From positions 1,054,001-1,118,000 of the forward strand of contig OZ007036.1 of NCBI GenBank assembly GCA_963931655.1: DNA of 64,000 bases. The letters are read 5' to 3'. The notes under the pieces are model-generated. The model was given only the letters and a program-made list of their open reading frames with translations. It did not search any database and was not told the DNA's origin. This document shows positions 19,120 to 28,146 of this stretch, in pieces. The DNA is from Butyricicoccus_B sp017886875. Lineage in GTDB: Bacteria > Bacillota > Clostridia > Oscillospirales > Butyricicoccaceae. Each line of letters begins with the position of its first letter. Position 1 is the first letter of the stretch. A program made the translations under genes and the position numbers.

Positions 19120-20439
19120 TTAGTATCTTTCAAAATAGAGTTTATATGCAGCAGAATGTGGAGAATGATACTGAGAATATTGACTACATTCTTGACGTTT
19201 TGCCGCAAGATAGTTTTCAAGTGTACGGTTTGGAATAATATTTTTAATAAAATCGCTGTTTTCAGCAATAGCTATTGCTTCATCTAATGAGCTAGGTAAT
19301 GCATCATAAGCATTTAAAACATCTCTATCAGCTGTAAATAGATTTATATTGCAAGGCTCAGGCAATTTCATTTTCTTTTCTACACCATCAAGCCCAGCAT
19401 GAAGAAGTAAAGTAAAAGCAAGATATGGGTTTAAAGTACCATCAGATGCACGATATTCCATTCTTCTATGAATACCACTTGCCGCAGGTATACGGATAAG
19501 TGGTGAACGGTTTTGATGTGACCAAGTGATATACCTTGGAGCTTCAAATTCACCCATTCTCTCATAAGAATTTACAAGCGGATTAAAGAATAAATTCATT
19601 TCTTTTGCATGAGCTAAAACACCTGCAATAAAACATTCAGCGGTTTCAGAGTGTGAAACATTAGGGTCACAGAAAATATTTTTGCCATTTCTAAAAAGCG
19701 AAAGGTTTACATGCAGCCCGCTTCCTGGTTCGCCTGCAAGTGGTTTAGGTAAGAAAGAGGCAAATAAACCGCTAGAATTTGCAATCGTTTTAACAACCCA
19801 TTTAAAAGTAATCATATTATCAGCCGCTTGCAAAGCACCAGAATATTTAAAATCAATTTCATTTTGTCCTGGACCTTGCTCATGATGAGATGCTTCTGGC
19901 TGAATACCCATTTCTTCAAGTGTCATGCAAATTTGTCTGCGTACATTTTCGCCCCTGTCAAGTGGTGCAACATCAAAATAAGATGCATTATCATAAGGTA
20001 TGCGAGTAGGAGTACCGCTTTCATCAAGCTCAAACAGATAAAATTCACATTCTGTTCCAAGCATACAAGTTAAATTTTTTTCGCTTAATTTACCTACTGC
20101 TTGCCTTAACATTTGGCGACCGTCACCCTCAAATGCACGACCATCTGGGTAGCGAATATCACAAAAGAAACGAACAACTCTACCAGTAGATGGACGCCAT
20201 GGCAGTACACACAAAGTTGTAGGGTCTGGGAATAATAATAAATCTGATAACTCAACTTTCATAAACCCTGCAAGTGCAGATGCATCAAAACAAATACCAT
20301 CAGAGAAAGCTCTCATAAGCTCATTTGGAAGAATAGATATATTTTTTTGCATTCCAAAAATATCACAAAATGCAAGACGTATAAATTTTACGTCATTATC
20401 TTCAATAAACTCCAAAACATCGCTAATTGATGTACTCAT
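19120..20439 (-). CDS. glnA: Glutamine synthetase, type I
   Basis: Condenses glutamate and ammonia to glutamine using ATP. At 439 aa it has the GSI-alpha type length without the adenylylation-region insertion of long GSI-beta enzymes. Visible motifs are EASHHEQGPGQNEIDF (glutamate/metal site), PGSGLHVNLSL, NRSPLIRIP and MEYRASDGTLNPYLAF. The start ATG 20439 is preceded by GGAGG; the longer frame to 20463 would overlap the upstream gene. It lies in the same operon as split glutamate synthase, a compact GS-GOGAT cycle. A second, unrelated GSIII is encoded nearby. Confidence 0.92.
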   Translation of the reverse strand: MSTSISDVLEFIEDNDVKFIRLAFCDIFGMQKNISILPNELMRAFSDGICFDASALAGFMKVELSDLLLFPDPTTLCVLPWRPSTGRVVRFFCDIRYPDGRAFEGDGRQMLRQAVGKLSEKNLTCMLGTECEFYLFELDESGTPTRIPYDNASYFDVAPLDRGENVRRQICMTLEEMGIQPEASHHEQGPGQNEIDFKYSGALQAADNMITFKWVVKTIANSSGLFASFLPKPLAGEPGSGLHVNLSLFRNGKNIFCDPNVSHSETAECFIAGVLAHAKEMNLFFNPLVNSYERMGEFEAPRYITWSHQNRSPLIRIPAASGIHRRMEYRASDGTLNPYLAFTLLLHAGLDGVEKKMKLPEPCNINLFTADRDVLNAYDALPSSLDEAIAIAENSDFIKNIIPNRTLENYLAAKRQECSQYSQYHSPHSAAYKLYFERY

Positions 20440-20455
20440 ATACAAACCTCCAGTT

Positions 20456-21178
20456 TTATTCAAACGTATATAACTGGTTATAACCCGAATTAGGGTTTGG
20501 AGTCAATACATAAAAACGGTTTGATAGAATTTCTTTTGCATTTAAACCAAAATATTTACAATAATCCTCAATATGCGGAGTAAGTTCTTCTCTGTCCTGT
20601 TCTGTCATTTCACTAACTAAAACTTGCTCTGGAAGTCCATCTGGTTTTTCATCACATCTTAAAATGATTTTTCCGCCATGCATACCAGTTCCACAAAAAT
20701 AACTGCAAGGCATTTTACCCTGTGCACCATTTCCAAGTATAGCTATAAGACCGCCTGCAAGATATTCACCAAGGAAAGAACCCGCTTTACCGCCTACAAT
20801 TAGTACAGGAAATTTGTCCATATAAGCTTTCATATGAATACCTGCACGATATCCAACATCACCTTCAATAAAAATTCTTCCACCTCGCATACCATAACCA
20901 CAAGCATCACCACAATTACCATGAATAATAATTTCGCCTGAGTTCATGGTATCGCCTACAGCTTCTTGACAGTTGCCAAAAACCTCAATAATAGAACCAT
21001 TATTATATTGACCTAAGCCGTTTCCTGCTGTACCATATAACTTAAAATTCTTATCTGATGTAGCACAACCAATATATCTTTGACCATAAAGCTCTTTAAT
21101 AATTATTTCTTTATCATCACAATTTCTAATTTGATTTTGCAATTCTTGATAATAAGTAGTATTTGCAGTAAATTCCAT
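20456..21178 (-). CDS. Glutamate synthase GXGXG-domain subunit (GltB C-terminal domain homolog)
   Basis: A 240-aa stand-alone version of the right-handed beta-helix (GXGXG) domain that ends GltB. Repeated Gly-rich turns are visible (YGTAGNGLGQY, IIHGNCGDACGYGMRGG, IFIEGDVGYRAG, IVGGKAGSFLGEYLAGG, GTGMHGGKI). It is structural and tunnels ammonia in complete enzymes. It follows the FMN-domain gene by 16 nt and precedes glnA, completing the three-gene split glutamate synthase. The assignment is by domain, not by demonstrated activity. Confidence 0.88.
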   Translation of the reverse strand: MEFTANTTYYQELQNQIRNCDDKEIIIKELYGQRYIGCATSDKNFKLYGTAGNGLGQYNNGSIIEVFGNCQEAVGDTMNSGEIIIHGNCGDACGYGMRGGRIFIEGDVGYRAGIHMKAYMDKFPVLIVGGKAGSFLGEYLAGGLIAILGNGAQGKMPCSYFCGTGMHGGKIILRCDEKPDGLPEQVLVSEMTEQDREELTPHIEDYCKYFGLNAKEILSNRFYVLTPNPNSGYNQLYTFE

Positions 21179-21194
21179 GTTTTATCCTCCCTAC

Positions 21195-22694
21195 TTATTC
21201 GCCAGCATGTTTAATACCTAAAATATCAAGCTCTTTTTGAGTAAGACCTATACCACGTAACATTAGTCTGTTACCTCTTAAAGCCTCAATGGAGTTAATA
21301 CCCATACCGCCCATCATTTCCTCAAGCTCATGGTTCCAAGCGGTTACAAGGTTTACAAGCCTTTTTGCACCTACTTCTGGATTTAAGCGTTTAACTAAAT
21401 CCTCTCTTTGCGTTGCTATGCCCCAGTTACATTTACCAGTCTGACAAGTACGGCATAAATGACAACCAAGAGCCAAAAGTGCAGCAGTCGCAATATAACA
21501 TGCATCAGCACCTAGTAAAATTGCTTTCATAAGGTCACTAGAATTGCGAATAGAGCCACCAACAACAATGGAAACCTTATCTCTTATACCCTCATCACGA
21601 AGACGCTGGTCAACTGCTGCCAAAGCAAGTTCAATAGGAATACCCACACTATCACGTATACGGGTAGGAGCTGCACCAGTACCACCTCTATAACCATCAA
21701 TACAGATAATATCCGCACCAGAGCGAGCAACACCAGATGCGATTGCACTTACATTATGCACAGCCGCAATTTTAACCATAATAGGTTTTTTATAGTTTGT
21801 AGCTTCTTTCAAAGAATAAACAAGCTGTCGTAAATCCTCAATCGAATAAATATCATGATGAGGAGCAGGAGAAATAGCATCAGTGCCTTCTGGTATCATA
21901 CGGGTTTTTGAGATATCAGCACCAACTTTTATACCAGGAAGATGACCGCCAATACCCGGTTTTGCACCCTGTCCCATTTTAATTTCAATAGCAGCACCTG
22001 CATTTAAATAATCGGTATGCACACCAAAACGACCAGATGCAACCTGAACAATAGTGTTTTCACCATATTCATAAAAATCTTTATGTAAACCGCCCTCACC
22101 TGTGTTATAGCAAATACCTAGTTCTCTAGCCGCCTTTGCTAAAGCTGCATGAGCATTATAAGAGATAGAACCATAACTCATAGCAGAAAACATAACTGGC
22201 ATATTAAGCTCAATATGTGGAGGTAAATTGTCAATTAAATTTCCGTTTTCATCACGTTCAATTTTCCCTGGTTTTTTGCCTAAAAAAGTTTTGGTTTCCA
22301 TAGGCTCACGAAGTGGGTCAATAGATGGATTTGTTACCTGAGATGCATTTATTAAAATTTTATCCCAGTAAATAGGGTGCTGCTCTGGATTACCCATAGA
22401 GGAAAGCAATACACCACCTGTTTCAGCCTGACGATAAATTTCAGTTATTGCTTTTTCAGTCCAGTTTGCATTCTCCTTGAAAGTGTGGTCTGTTTTTACT
22501 ATTTTTAATGCACGAGTTGGGCAAATAGCAACGCATCTATGACAGTTTACACATTTACTTTCATCGCAAGTCATTATTTTTAAATTTTCATCATAACCAT
22601 GCACTTCATTTGCACATTGTCTTTCACAAGCACGACAATTTATACAGCGGCTTGGATTGCGAATTACTTCAAATTGTGGGTATAACATATTCAT
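21195..22694 (-). CDS. Glutamate synthase, FMN-binding catalytic subunit with ferredoxin domain
   Basis: 499 aa. The N-terminus has two 4Fe-4S motifs (CINCRACERQC... and CVNCHRCVAICP, residues about 17-60). The rest is the TIM-barrel glutamate synthase domain: MSYGSISYNAH, KMGQGAKPGIGGHLPG, ADIICIDGYRGGTGAAP for FMN, and CHLCRTCQTGKCNWGIAT for the 3Fe-4S cluster. It makes glutamate from 2-oxoglutarate and ammonia released by the partner amidotransferase, probably with ferredoxin as electron donor. Its ATG overlaps the stop of the upstream gene (ATGA), indicating translational coupling. Confidence 0.93.
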   Translation of the reverse strand: MNMLYPQFEVIRNPSRCINCRACERQCANEVHGYDENLKIMTCDESKCVNCHRCVAICPTRALKIVKTDHTFKENANWTEKAITEIYRQAETGGVLLSSMGNPEQHPIYWDKILINASQVTNPSIDPLREPMETKTFLGKKPGKIERDENGNLIDNLPPHIELNMPVMFSAMSYGSISYNAHAALAKAARELGICYNTGEGGLHKDFYEYGENTIVQVASGRFGVHTDYLNAGAAIEIKMGQGAKPGIGGHLPGIKVGADISKTRMIPEGTDAISPAPHHDIYSIEDLRQLVYSLKEATNYKKPIMVKIAAVHNVSAIASGVARSGADIICIDGYRGGTGAAPTRIRDSVGIPIELALAAVDQRLRDEGIRDKVSIVVGGSIRNSSDLMKAILLGADACYIATAALLALGCHLCRTCQTGKCNWGIATQREDLVKRLNPEVGAKRLVNLVTAWNHELEEMMGGMGINSIEALRGNRLMLRGIGLTQKELDILGIKHAGE

Positions 22695-23791
22695 TGTGCG
22701 TTACCTCCTTTATTCAGTGTTAAAATTACAGGCTCGCCACCTCGTGGAGCGTAAATTTTATCAAATTCTGGCTGCATAATTCTAATTGCACATTCTTCAG
22801 ATGCAATATAAACTGTTTCATCTTTTTCGCCTACAACCATGGAACGCAGTTTTAATCTATCATTTAGAGCCATCATACCGCCCTCAAAGCCTACTAAAAT
22901 GGAGAAAGGTCCAGTAACAAGCAAAGATGCAAATGCATTTCTAAGATAAGTCAGTCGCTTTTTCTCCTCCTCTGGTTTCTTTTCAATGGTAGACCAGAAA
23001 GGAGCTGCAATTACATTTGCAATTTCGCTATAGTTTAAACCAATTCTACGATTTAAGTAATCAACAATATAAGTTATAGCTTCAGTATCTGTTAAAAGGT
23101 CGCAAGAATATCCAAACATTTCAATAAATCTTCTATTCGCATCATAAGAGGATATTTCACCATTATGCACAACTGTTGTGTCAAGTAATGCAAATGGGTG
23201 AGCACCTCCCCACCAACCAGGTGTATTAGTTGGATAACGACCATGACAAGTCCAAGAGTAAGCTTCATAATTTTCAAGCATATAATATTCGCCTACATCT
23301 TCTGGAAAACCGCTTGCTTTAAATACACCAACATTCTTACCAGATGAGAATATATATGCACCTTTAATATTATGGTTTGCATGAATAACTTTACGCACTA
23401 CAAACTCTTTTTCGTCAAGCTGAGAAAATGCAAGAACGGTTTGAAGTGGTTGCACAAAATATCTAAAAATCATTGGCTCATCGGTAATTCTTGGGTGACG
23501 TCTAGTTGGAATTTTCGCCATAGCAATTATATCGAAGTTTTCCTTTAAATAGGTTTCACACTCATCTTTTGCACGGTTTGAGTCATAAAAAATATGAAAA
23601 GCATAATCATTTTTAAACTCTGGATAAATGCCATAAGCTGCAAAGCCACCGCCTAAACCGTTTGAACGGTCATGCATAGTTGAAATAGATTTTATAATCC
23701 TTTCACCGTTTTCTTTTTTGCCGTCTTTATGAAAAATACCTGAGATTGCACAACCTGCAGGGATACGAACCTGACCTTCTTTTAAAAGCAT
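22691..23791 (-). CDS. Glutamate synthase class II glutamine amidotransferase subunit
   Basis: 366 aa, N-terminal nucleophile type GATase. The candidate catalytic cysteine follows a short leader (IPAGCAISGIF, C14) that would be removed as in GltB or PurF. YSWTCHGRYPTNTPGWWGGAHPF, VVHNGEIS and TDTEAI are typical of this fold. It is the first gene of the operon, downstream of an ANTAR-type leader, and provides ammonia to the next subunit. It is too short and lacks the PRPP motif to be amidophosphoribosyltransferase. ATG 23791 follows GGAGG. Confidence 0.9.
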   Translation of the reverse strand: MLLKEGQVRIPAGCAISGIFHKDGKKENGERIIKSISTMHDRSNGLGGGFAAYGIYPEFKNDYAFHIFYDSNRAKDECETYLKENFDIIAMAKIPTRRHPRITDEPMIFRYFVQPLQTVLAFSQLDEKEFVVRKVIHANHNIKGAYIFSSGKNVGVFKASGFPEDVGEYYMLENYEAYSWTCHGRYPTNTPGWWGGAHPFALLDTTVVHNGEISSYDANRRFIEMFGYSCDLLTDTEAITYIVDYLNRRIGLNYSEIANVIAAPFWSTIEKKPEEEKKRLTYLRNAFASLLVTGPFSILVGFEGGMMALNDRLKLRSMVVGEKDETVYIASEECAIRIMQPEFDKIYAPRGGEPVILTLNKGGNAQ

Positions 23792-23873
23792 GGTTACTTT
23801 CCTCCTTTGAAATTAACATATAAAAGCAGCCTATTATAATAAAATGGCTGCAAATTTCAGCATCTATGCTGAA

Positions 23874-23949
23874 AAAACAAAAAAAGACGTCCATTCACAA
23901 GACAGTAAGTGATTTTCTTACTATCTTCTGAATGAACGCCCTTGTTCAT
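23874..23949 (-). promoter_or_regulatory. ANTAR-type attenuator leader of the glutamate synthase operon
   Basis: The minus-strand transcript should start near 23949. It first forms hairpin ATGAAC-[AAGGGC]-GTTCAT (23932-23949), a hexaloop with A1 and G4, the ANTAR recognition signature. The 3' arm GTTCATTC is also the 5' arm of a long 22-bp near-perfect stem (23888-23938) followed by a T run, i.e. an intrinsic terminator. The two folds exclude each other, so protein-stabilised hairpin means read-through. Only one hexaloop hairpin is seen, against two in classical ANTAR targets. Confidence 0.72.
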
Positions 23950-23955
23950 GTTGTT

Positions 23956-23984
23956 ATTTTATAATATATAATGCTGATGGTCAA
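23956..23984 (-). promoter_or_regulatory. Promoter of the glutamate synthase operon
   Basis: Minus strand TTGACC (23979-23984), 17-nt spacer, TAAAAT (23956-23961). The predicted transcript begins right at the hexaloop hairpin. Confidence 0.6.
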
Positions 23985-24117
23985 GAGAAAATGCATAAAA
24001 ATGCAAGGTCAAAAACACTTTCTTGCAAATTACCTAAAACATCACTTGTCTTTGGCATGTCTATTTGTAAAATACTTCAAAAGTTTGGATTAAAGCTAAA
24101 AAGTTATAAAAACCCGC

Positions 24118-24146
24118 TTGACAATCTGGAAAATACAGCCTATAAT
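24118..24146 (+). promoter_or_regulatory. Promoter of glnN
   Basis: Consensus TTGACA (24118-24123), 17-nt spacer, TATAAT (24141-24146), giving a start near 24153. Confidence 0.8.
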
Positions 24147-24152
24147 TTGGCA

Positions 24153-24201
24153 CAGAAACAGCAAAGGTGCTGAGGTCAAAGACGACTTCAGCACCTTTTT
24201 T
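24153..24201 (+). promoter_or_regulatory. ANTAR-type attenuator leader of glnN
   Basis: A short hairpin CAGC-[AAAGGT]-GCTG (24159-24172) with A1/G4 hexaloop overlaps the 5' arm of a 14-bp perfect terminator stem (AAGGTGCTGAGGTC, 24164-24177, pairing with 24184-24197) followed by a T run. The terminator loop itself is also a hexaloop AAAGAC with A1 and G4. The architecture is the same as in the two other nitrogen leaders of this window. Confidence 0.72.
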
Positions 24202-24249
24202 AATTGGTTATTTATTAAACATTATGTTTTTTATAGGAGGCAAAAGAAG

Positions 24250-26325
24250 ATGCGTAAAGTTCCTGAAATGTTTGGCAGTATGGTGTTTAACGAAACTGCT
24301 ATGAAAGAACGCTTTCCAAAGCATGTATACAAAGCTTTAAAGCGTACAATGACCGAAGGCACAGCATTAGACCCACAAATTGCAGATGTAGTAGCAAATG
24401 CAATGAAAGATTGGGCTATTGAAAAAGGTGCAACACATTTTACACACTGGTTTCAGCCAATGACTGGTATTACAGCAGAAAAACATGACTCTTTTCTATC
24501 CCCTAGCACAGATGGTACAGTTATCATGGAGTTTTCTGGCAAAGAACTTATTAAAGGTGAACCAGATGCATCTTCTTTCCCATCTGGCGGTTTAAGAGCC
24601 ACCTTTGAGGCTAGAGGTTATACCGCTTGGGACCCAACCTCATATGCATTTATTAAAGACCATACATTATGTATACCAACTGCATTTTGTTCTTACACTG
24701 GTCAAGTGCTTGATAAAAAAACCCCTTTACTGCGTTCTATGGACGCAATAAGCAAAGAGGCTTGCAGAGTTTTAAAGCTATTTGGCAAGGATTGCAAACG
24801 AGTTACCACAACTGTTGGCCCAGAACAAGAGTATTTTCTTATAAATAAATCCGACTATGCAAAACGCCCTGATTTAGTTATCACAGGCAGAACTTTATTT
24901 GGTGCAAAAGCTCCTAAAGGACAGGAAATGGAAGACCATTATTTCGGCTCTATTCGTCCACGAGTTAAAGCATTTATGGAGGATTTAGACGAAGCTTTGT
25001 GGGAACTTGGTATTTATTCCAAAACTGAACACAATGAAGTTGCACCATGTCAACATGAGATGGCACCAATTTTTACAACAACCAATATTGCAACCGACCA
25101 CAACCAACTTACAATGGAAATCATGAAAAAGGTTGCAGATAAACACGGTTTTGTGTGCCTACTGCATGAAAAACCATTTGAAGGTATAAATGGTTCTGGT
25201 AAGCATAATAACTGGTCTATCTCCACAGATAGCGGTGAAAATCTGCTTGAACCAGGCAAATCTCCATCTGAAAACGTACAGTTTTTGCTGTTCTTAACCG
25301 CAGTTGTAAAGGCTGTTGATGAATATCAAGATTTAATGAGAATTTCTGTTGCATCTGCTGGCAATGACCATAGACTAGGTGCAAATGAAGCCCCACCTGC
25401 TATTATGTCCATGTTTATAGGTGAGGAACTTGAAGCAATTCTTAATTCCATTATATCTGGAACAGATTACACTGATGTATCTAAAACGATGATGAGCATT
25501 GGTGCTACTGTACTTCCTGCAATTCCAAAAGATACAACTGATAGAAACCGTACTTCTCCATTTGCATTTACTGGCAATAAATTTGAATTCCGTATGCTTG
25601 GTTCTGCTTTAAATATCGCTTGTCCTAATATTATGTTAAATACAGCTGTTGCAGAAGCATTATCACAATTTGCAGATGAGCTTGAAAAAGCAGATGATTT
25701 TGACGCAGCACTTGGAACTCTAATTCAGCGTGAGATCAAAGCACATAAAAGAATTATATTTAATGGTAATGGTTACGGTGAAGAATGGCCAATCGAGGCG
25801 GAAAAGCGTGGACTACTCAATTTAAAATCTACACCTGATGCACTTCCTCATTATACAGCTCAAAAGAATTTAGATTTATTTAAAAAGCATGGTGTTTACA
25901 CTGAAGAAGAAATGAAGTCCCGTCAAGAAATTCTGCTTGAAGAATATGCAAAAACCATTCAAATTGAAGCGTTGACTTCACTTGATATGCTTGGAAAACT
26001 GATTATTCCAGCAGCAGTAAATTATTCTGGTAAAGTTGCAGACAGCGTAAATGCTAAAGCAAAGCTTGGTATTGAATGTCCTATGGAAGTATCACTTGTT
26101 AGAGAGCTTGCAGAAAAAACTTCACTTCTAATGAAAAAACGCAATGCACTTGAAGAAAGTCTAAATGATATTCCACAAGGTGCAGAACAAGCTGCAAAAT
26201 ATTATCATGAAGTTGTAATTCCTGCAATGGAAGATGCAAGACGCCTTGCAGATGCACTTGAAGGCAAAATTGCAAAAGAGGATTATCCACTTCCAACTTA
26301 TGGCGATTTACTATTTTACGTTTAA
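24250..26325 (+). CDS. glnN: Glutamine synthetase type III
   Basis: 691 aa, the length of GSIII enzymes (about 700), which are unrelated in size and regulation to GSI. Motifs include MRKVPEMFGSMVFN, FPSGGLRATFEARGYTAWD, GPEQEYFL, EVAPCQHEMAP, GSGKHNNWSIST and AGNDHRLGANEAPPA, with TDRNRTSPFAFTGNKFEFR in the ATP/Pi region. The true start is ATG 24250 after GGAGG; the frame extends upstream through the leader and terminator, which cannot be coding. A regulated terminator precedes it and amt follows in the same direction. Confidence 0.95.
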   Translation: MRKVPEMFGSMVFNETAMKERFPKHVYKALKRTMTEGTALDPQIADVVANAMKDWAIEKGATHFTHWFQPMTGITAEKHDSFLSPSTDGTVIMEFSGKELIKGEPDASSFPSGGLRATFEARGYTAWDPTSYAFIKDHTLCIPTAFCSYTGQVLDKKTPLLRSMDAISKEACRVLKLFGKDCKRVTTTVGPEQEYFLINKSDYAKRPDLVITGRTLFGAKAPKGQEMEDHYFGSIRPRVKAFMEDLDEALWELGIYSKTEHNEVAPCQHEMAPIFTTTNIATDHNQLTMEIMKKVADKHGFVCLLHEKPFEGINGSGKHNNWSISTDSGENLLEPGKSPSENVQFLLFLTAVVKAVDEYQDLMRISVASAGNDHRLGANEAPPAIMSMFIGEELEAILNSIISGTDYTDVSKTMMSIGATVLPAIPKDTTDRNRTSPFAFTGNKFEFRMLGSALNIACPNIMLNTAVAEALSQFADELEKADDFDAALGTLIQREIKAHKRIIFNGNGYGEEWPIEAEKRGLLNLKSTPDALPHYTAQKNLDLFKKHGVYTEEEMKSRQEILLEEYAKTIQIEALTSLDMLGKLIIPAAVNYSGKVADSVNAKAKLGIECPMEVSLVRELAEKTSLLMKKRNALEESLNDIPQGAEQAAKYYHEVVIPAMEDARRLADALEGKIAKEDYPLPTYGDLLFYV

Positions 26326-26338
26326 TATATTTCACTCA

Positions 26339-26384
26339 TACACAAAGGCGTGTACTTGATAAAATTCAAGTATACGCCTTTTTT
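26339..26384 (+). promoter_or_regulatory. ANTAR-type attenuator between glnN and amt
   Basis: Hairpin TACAC-[AAAGGC]-GTGTA (26339-26354), hexaloop A1/G4, overlaps the 5' arm of terminator AAAGGCGTGTACTTG / CAAGTATACGCCTTT (26344-26381) followed by T. It is the third copy of the same design, so amt expression should depend on antitermination of glnN transcripts or a nearby promoter. Confidence 0.7.
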
Positions 26385-26405
26385 AAATCTAAGGGGGTTT
26401 TTAAA

Positions 26406-28118
26406 ATGAATATCACAGATTTAGCAAGTGCTGTAGATACAGGCTGGATGCTTATTGGTGCAGCATTAGTATTTTTTATGCAAGCGGGCTTTGCAATGGT
26501 AGAAACAGGCTTTACCAGAGCAAAAAATGCTGGTAACATTATCATGAAAAACTTAATGGACTTTTGTTTAGGCACACCTCTTTTCTGGCTTATCGGTTTT
26601 GGACTGATGTTTGGTGCAGGCGGTAAATTTATTGGCACTATTGATTTATTTGCAGATGGTGTTGTTGGTGAAGGTTACAACTGGGGAACACTGATTTTCC
26701 AAACAGTATTCTGTGCAACAGCTGCAACTATTGTATCTGGTGCAATGGCTGAAAGAACTAAGTTTTCTGCTTATTGTGTATATTCGGCTATAATTTCAGC
26801 TGTAATTTATCCTGTTTCTGGTCACTGGATTTGGGGTGGCGGCTGGCTTAGTGAGCTAGGTTTCCATGATTTTGCAGGCTCTGCAGCTGTTCATTTAGTT
26901 GGTGGTGTAGCTGCTTTTGTAGGTGCAAAAATCCTTGGTGCTAGAATTGGCAAATATGACAAATATGGCAAACCTAAAGCAATCCCTGGACACTCTTTGA
27001 CACTTGGTGCACTTGGTGTATTTATTCTCTGGTTTTGCTGGTTTGGTTTTAATGGTGGCTCTACTATTGCTCTATCAAACGGTGCAGATGAAACCGCAGC
27101 TCGTGTATTTGTGACAACAAACTTATCTGCCACAATGGCAACAGTTACAGTTTTGGCAATCACTTGGATTAGATATAAAAAGCCTGATATATCTATGACA
27201 CTTAATGGTTCTTTAGCAGGTCTTGTAGCAGTTACCGCAGGTTGTGACACTGTAACCCCAATGGGTGCAGCAGCTATTGGCATTATTGCTGGTTTTGTTG
27301 TTGTATTTGGCATTGAATTTATCGACCAAAAACTAAAAATTGATGACCCAGTAGGTGCTATTGGTGTACATGGTATGTGTGGTGCTGTTGGTACATTACT
27401 TGTAGGTGTATTCGGATATTATGAATATGGTACAAACAATGTAAATCCAGTAGGCTTAATTTATGGCGGCGGTTTTAATGCACTTGTTGTACAGTTTATA
27501 GGTGTAATTAGTGTTATTGTGTGGGTAACTGTTACTATGACTATTGCATTTTTAATCATTAAAAATACAATGGGGCTTCGTGTATCTAAAGAAGAAGAAA
27601 TTCTTGGACTTGATATTCAAGAACATGGTATCACTTCCGCATATGCTGATTTTATGCCAATTCCACAGGTTTTAGGCACGAAAGCTGGCGAAAAATTAGC
27701 TGAAAGCTTAGAATATGATGTTGCACGTGAAACTATACCTGTAATTAAACTTAATTCTGAGGAAGAAAGTAAAATTCATAAAATTGTTATTGTTACTAAA
27801 CATTCTCGCCTAGAAGCTCTAAAAGAAGCTATGAATAATATCGGTGTTACTGGTATGACAGTTACTAATGTTATGGGTGTAGGTCAGCAAATGGGTGCAG
27901 GTGAATATTATCGTGGTGCGAAACTAGATGTTACACTGTTACCTAAGATTAAAATGGAAATTATAGTGACAGCAATTCCAGTAGAAACTGTAGTAAATAC
28001 CGCAAAAGATGTATTATACACTGGACACATTGGTGATGGTAAGATTTTTATATATAATGTTGAAAATGTTGTTAAGGTTCGTACTGGTGAAACTGGCTAC
28101 AATGCTTTACAAGACTAA
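26406..28118 (+). CDS. amt: Ammonium transporter fused to a P-II domain
   Basis: 570 aa. Residues 1 to about 400 form the 11-TM Amt channel (MQAGFAMVETGFTRAKNAGN, GHWIWGGGWL, FDFAGSAAVH-like HDFAGSAAVHLVGG, the two pore histidine segments). From about residue 455 a full P-II domain follows (IHKIVIVTKHSRLEALKEAM..., VTNVMGVGQQ, YRGAKLDVTLLPKIKMEIIV, GKIFIYNVENVVKVRTGE). In GlnB/GlnK a tyrosine in the T-loop is uridylylated; here the position reads Leu (RGAKLDV), so control must be by effector binding. The fusion places the gate regulator on the channel. GGGGG ribosome site upstream. Confidence 0.94.
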   Translation: MNITDLASAVDTGWMLIGAALVFFMQAGFAMVETGFTRAKNAGNIIMKNLMDFCLGTPLFWLIGFGLMFGAGGKFIGTIDLFADGVVGEGYNWGTLIFQTVFCATAATIVSGAMAERTKFSAYCVYSAIISAVIYPVSGHWIWGGGWLSELGFHDFAGSAAVHLVGGVAAFVGAKILGARIGKYDKYGKPKAIPGHSLTLGALGVFILWFCWFGFNGGSTIALSNGADETAARVFVTTNLSATMATVTVLAITWIRYKKPDISMTLNGSLAGLVAVTAGCDTVTPMGAAAIGIIAGFVVVFGIEFIDQKLKIDDPVGAIGVHGMCGAVGTLLVGVFGYYEYGTNNVNPVGLIYGGGFNALVVQFIGVISVIVWVTVTMTIAFLIIKNTMGLRVSKEEEILGLDIQEHGITSAYADFMPIPQVLGTKAGEKLAESLEYDVARETIPVIKLNSEEESKIHKIVIVTKHSRLEALKEAMNNIGVTGMTVTNVMGVGQQMGAGEYYRGAKLDVTLLPKIKMEIIVTAIPVETVVNTAKDVLYTGHIGDGKIFIYNVENVVKVRTGETGYNALQD

Positions 28119-28146
28119 AAAAAATCCGCCTTACGGCGGATTTTTT
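28117..28146. terminator. Bidirectional terminator between amt and the small Cys-rich gene
   Basis: AAAAATCCGCC-TTAC-GGCGGATTTTTT, T runs on both strands, serving convergent amt (+) and 28145-28315 (-). Confidence 0.85.

Noticed and set aside
22691..23791. Amidophosphoribosyltransferase (purF)
   Set aside because: Too short, no PRPP-binding motif, and it lies in a split glutamate synthase operon.
24118..24249. N-terminal extension of GSIII
   Set aside because: It would run through the promoter, hexaloop hairpin and terminator; the GSIII start with GGAGG is at 24250.
26891..27313. 140-aa frame antisense to amt
   Set aside because: It is the mirror of a Gly/Ala-rich membrane protein; no ribosome site and composition is typical of a shadow frame.
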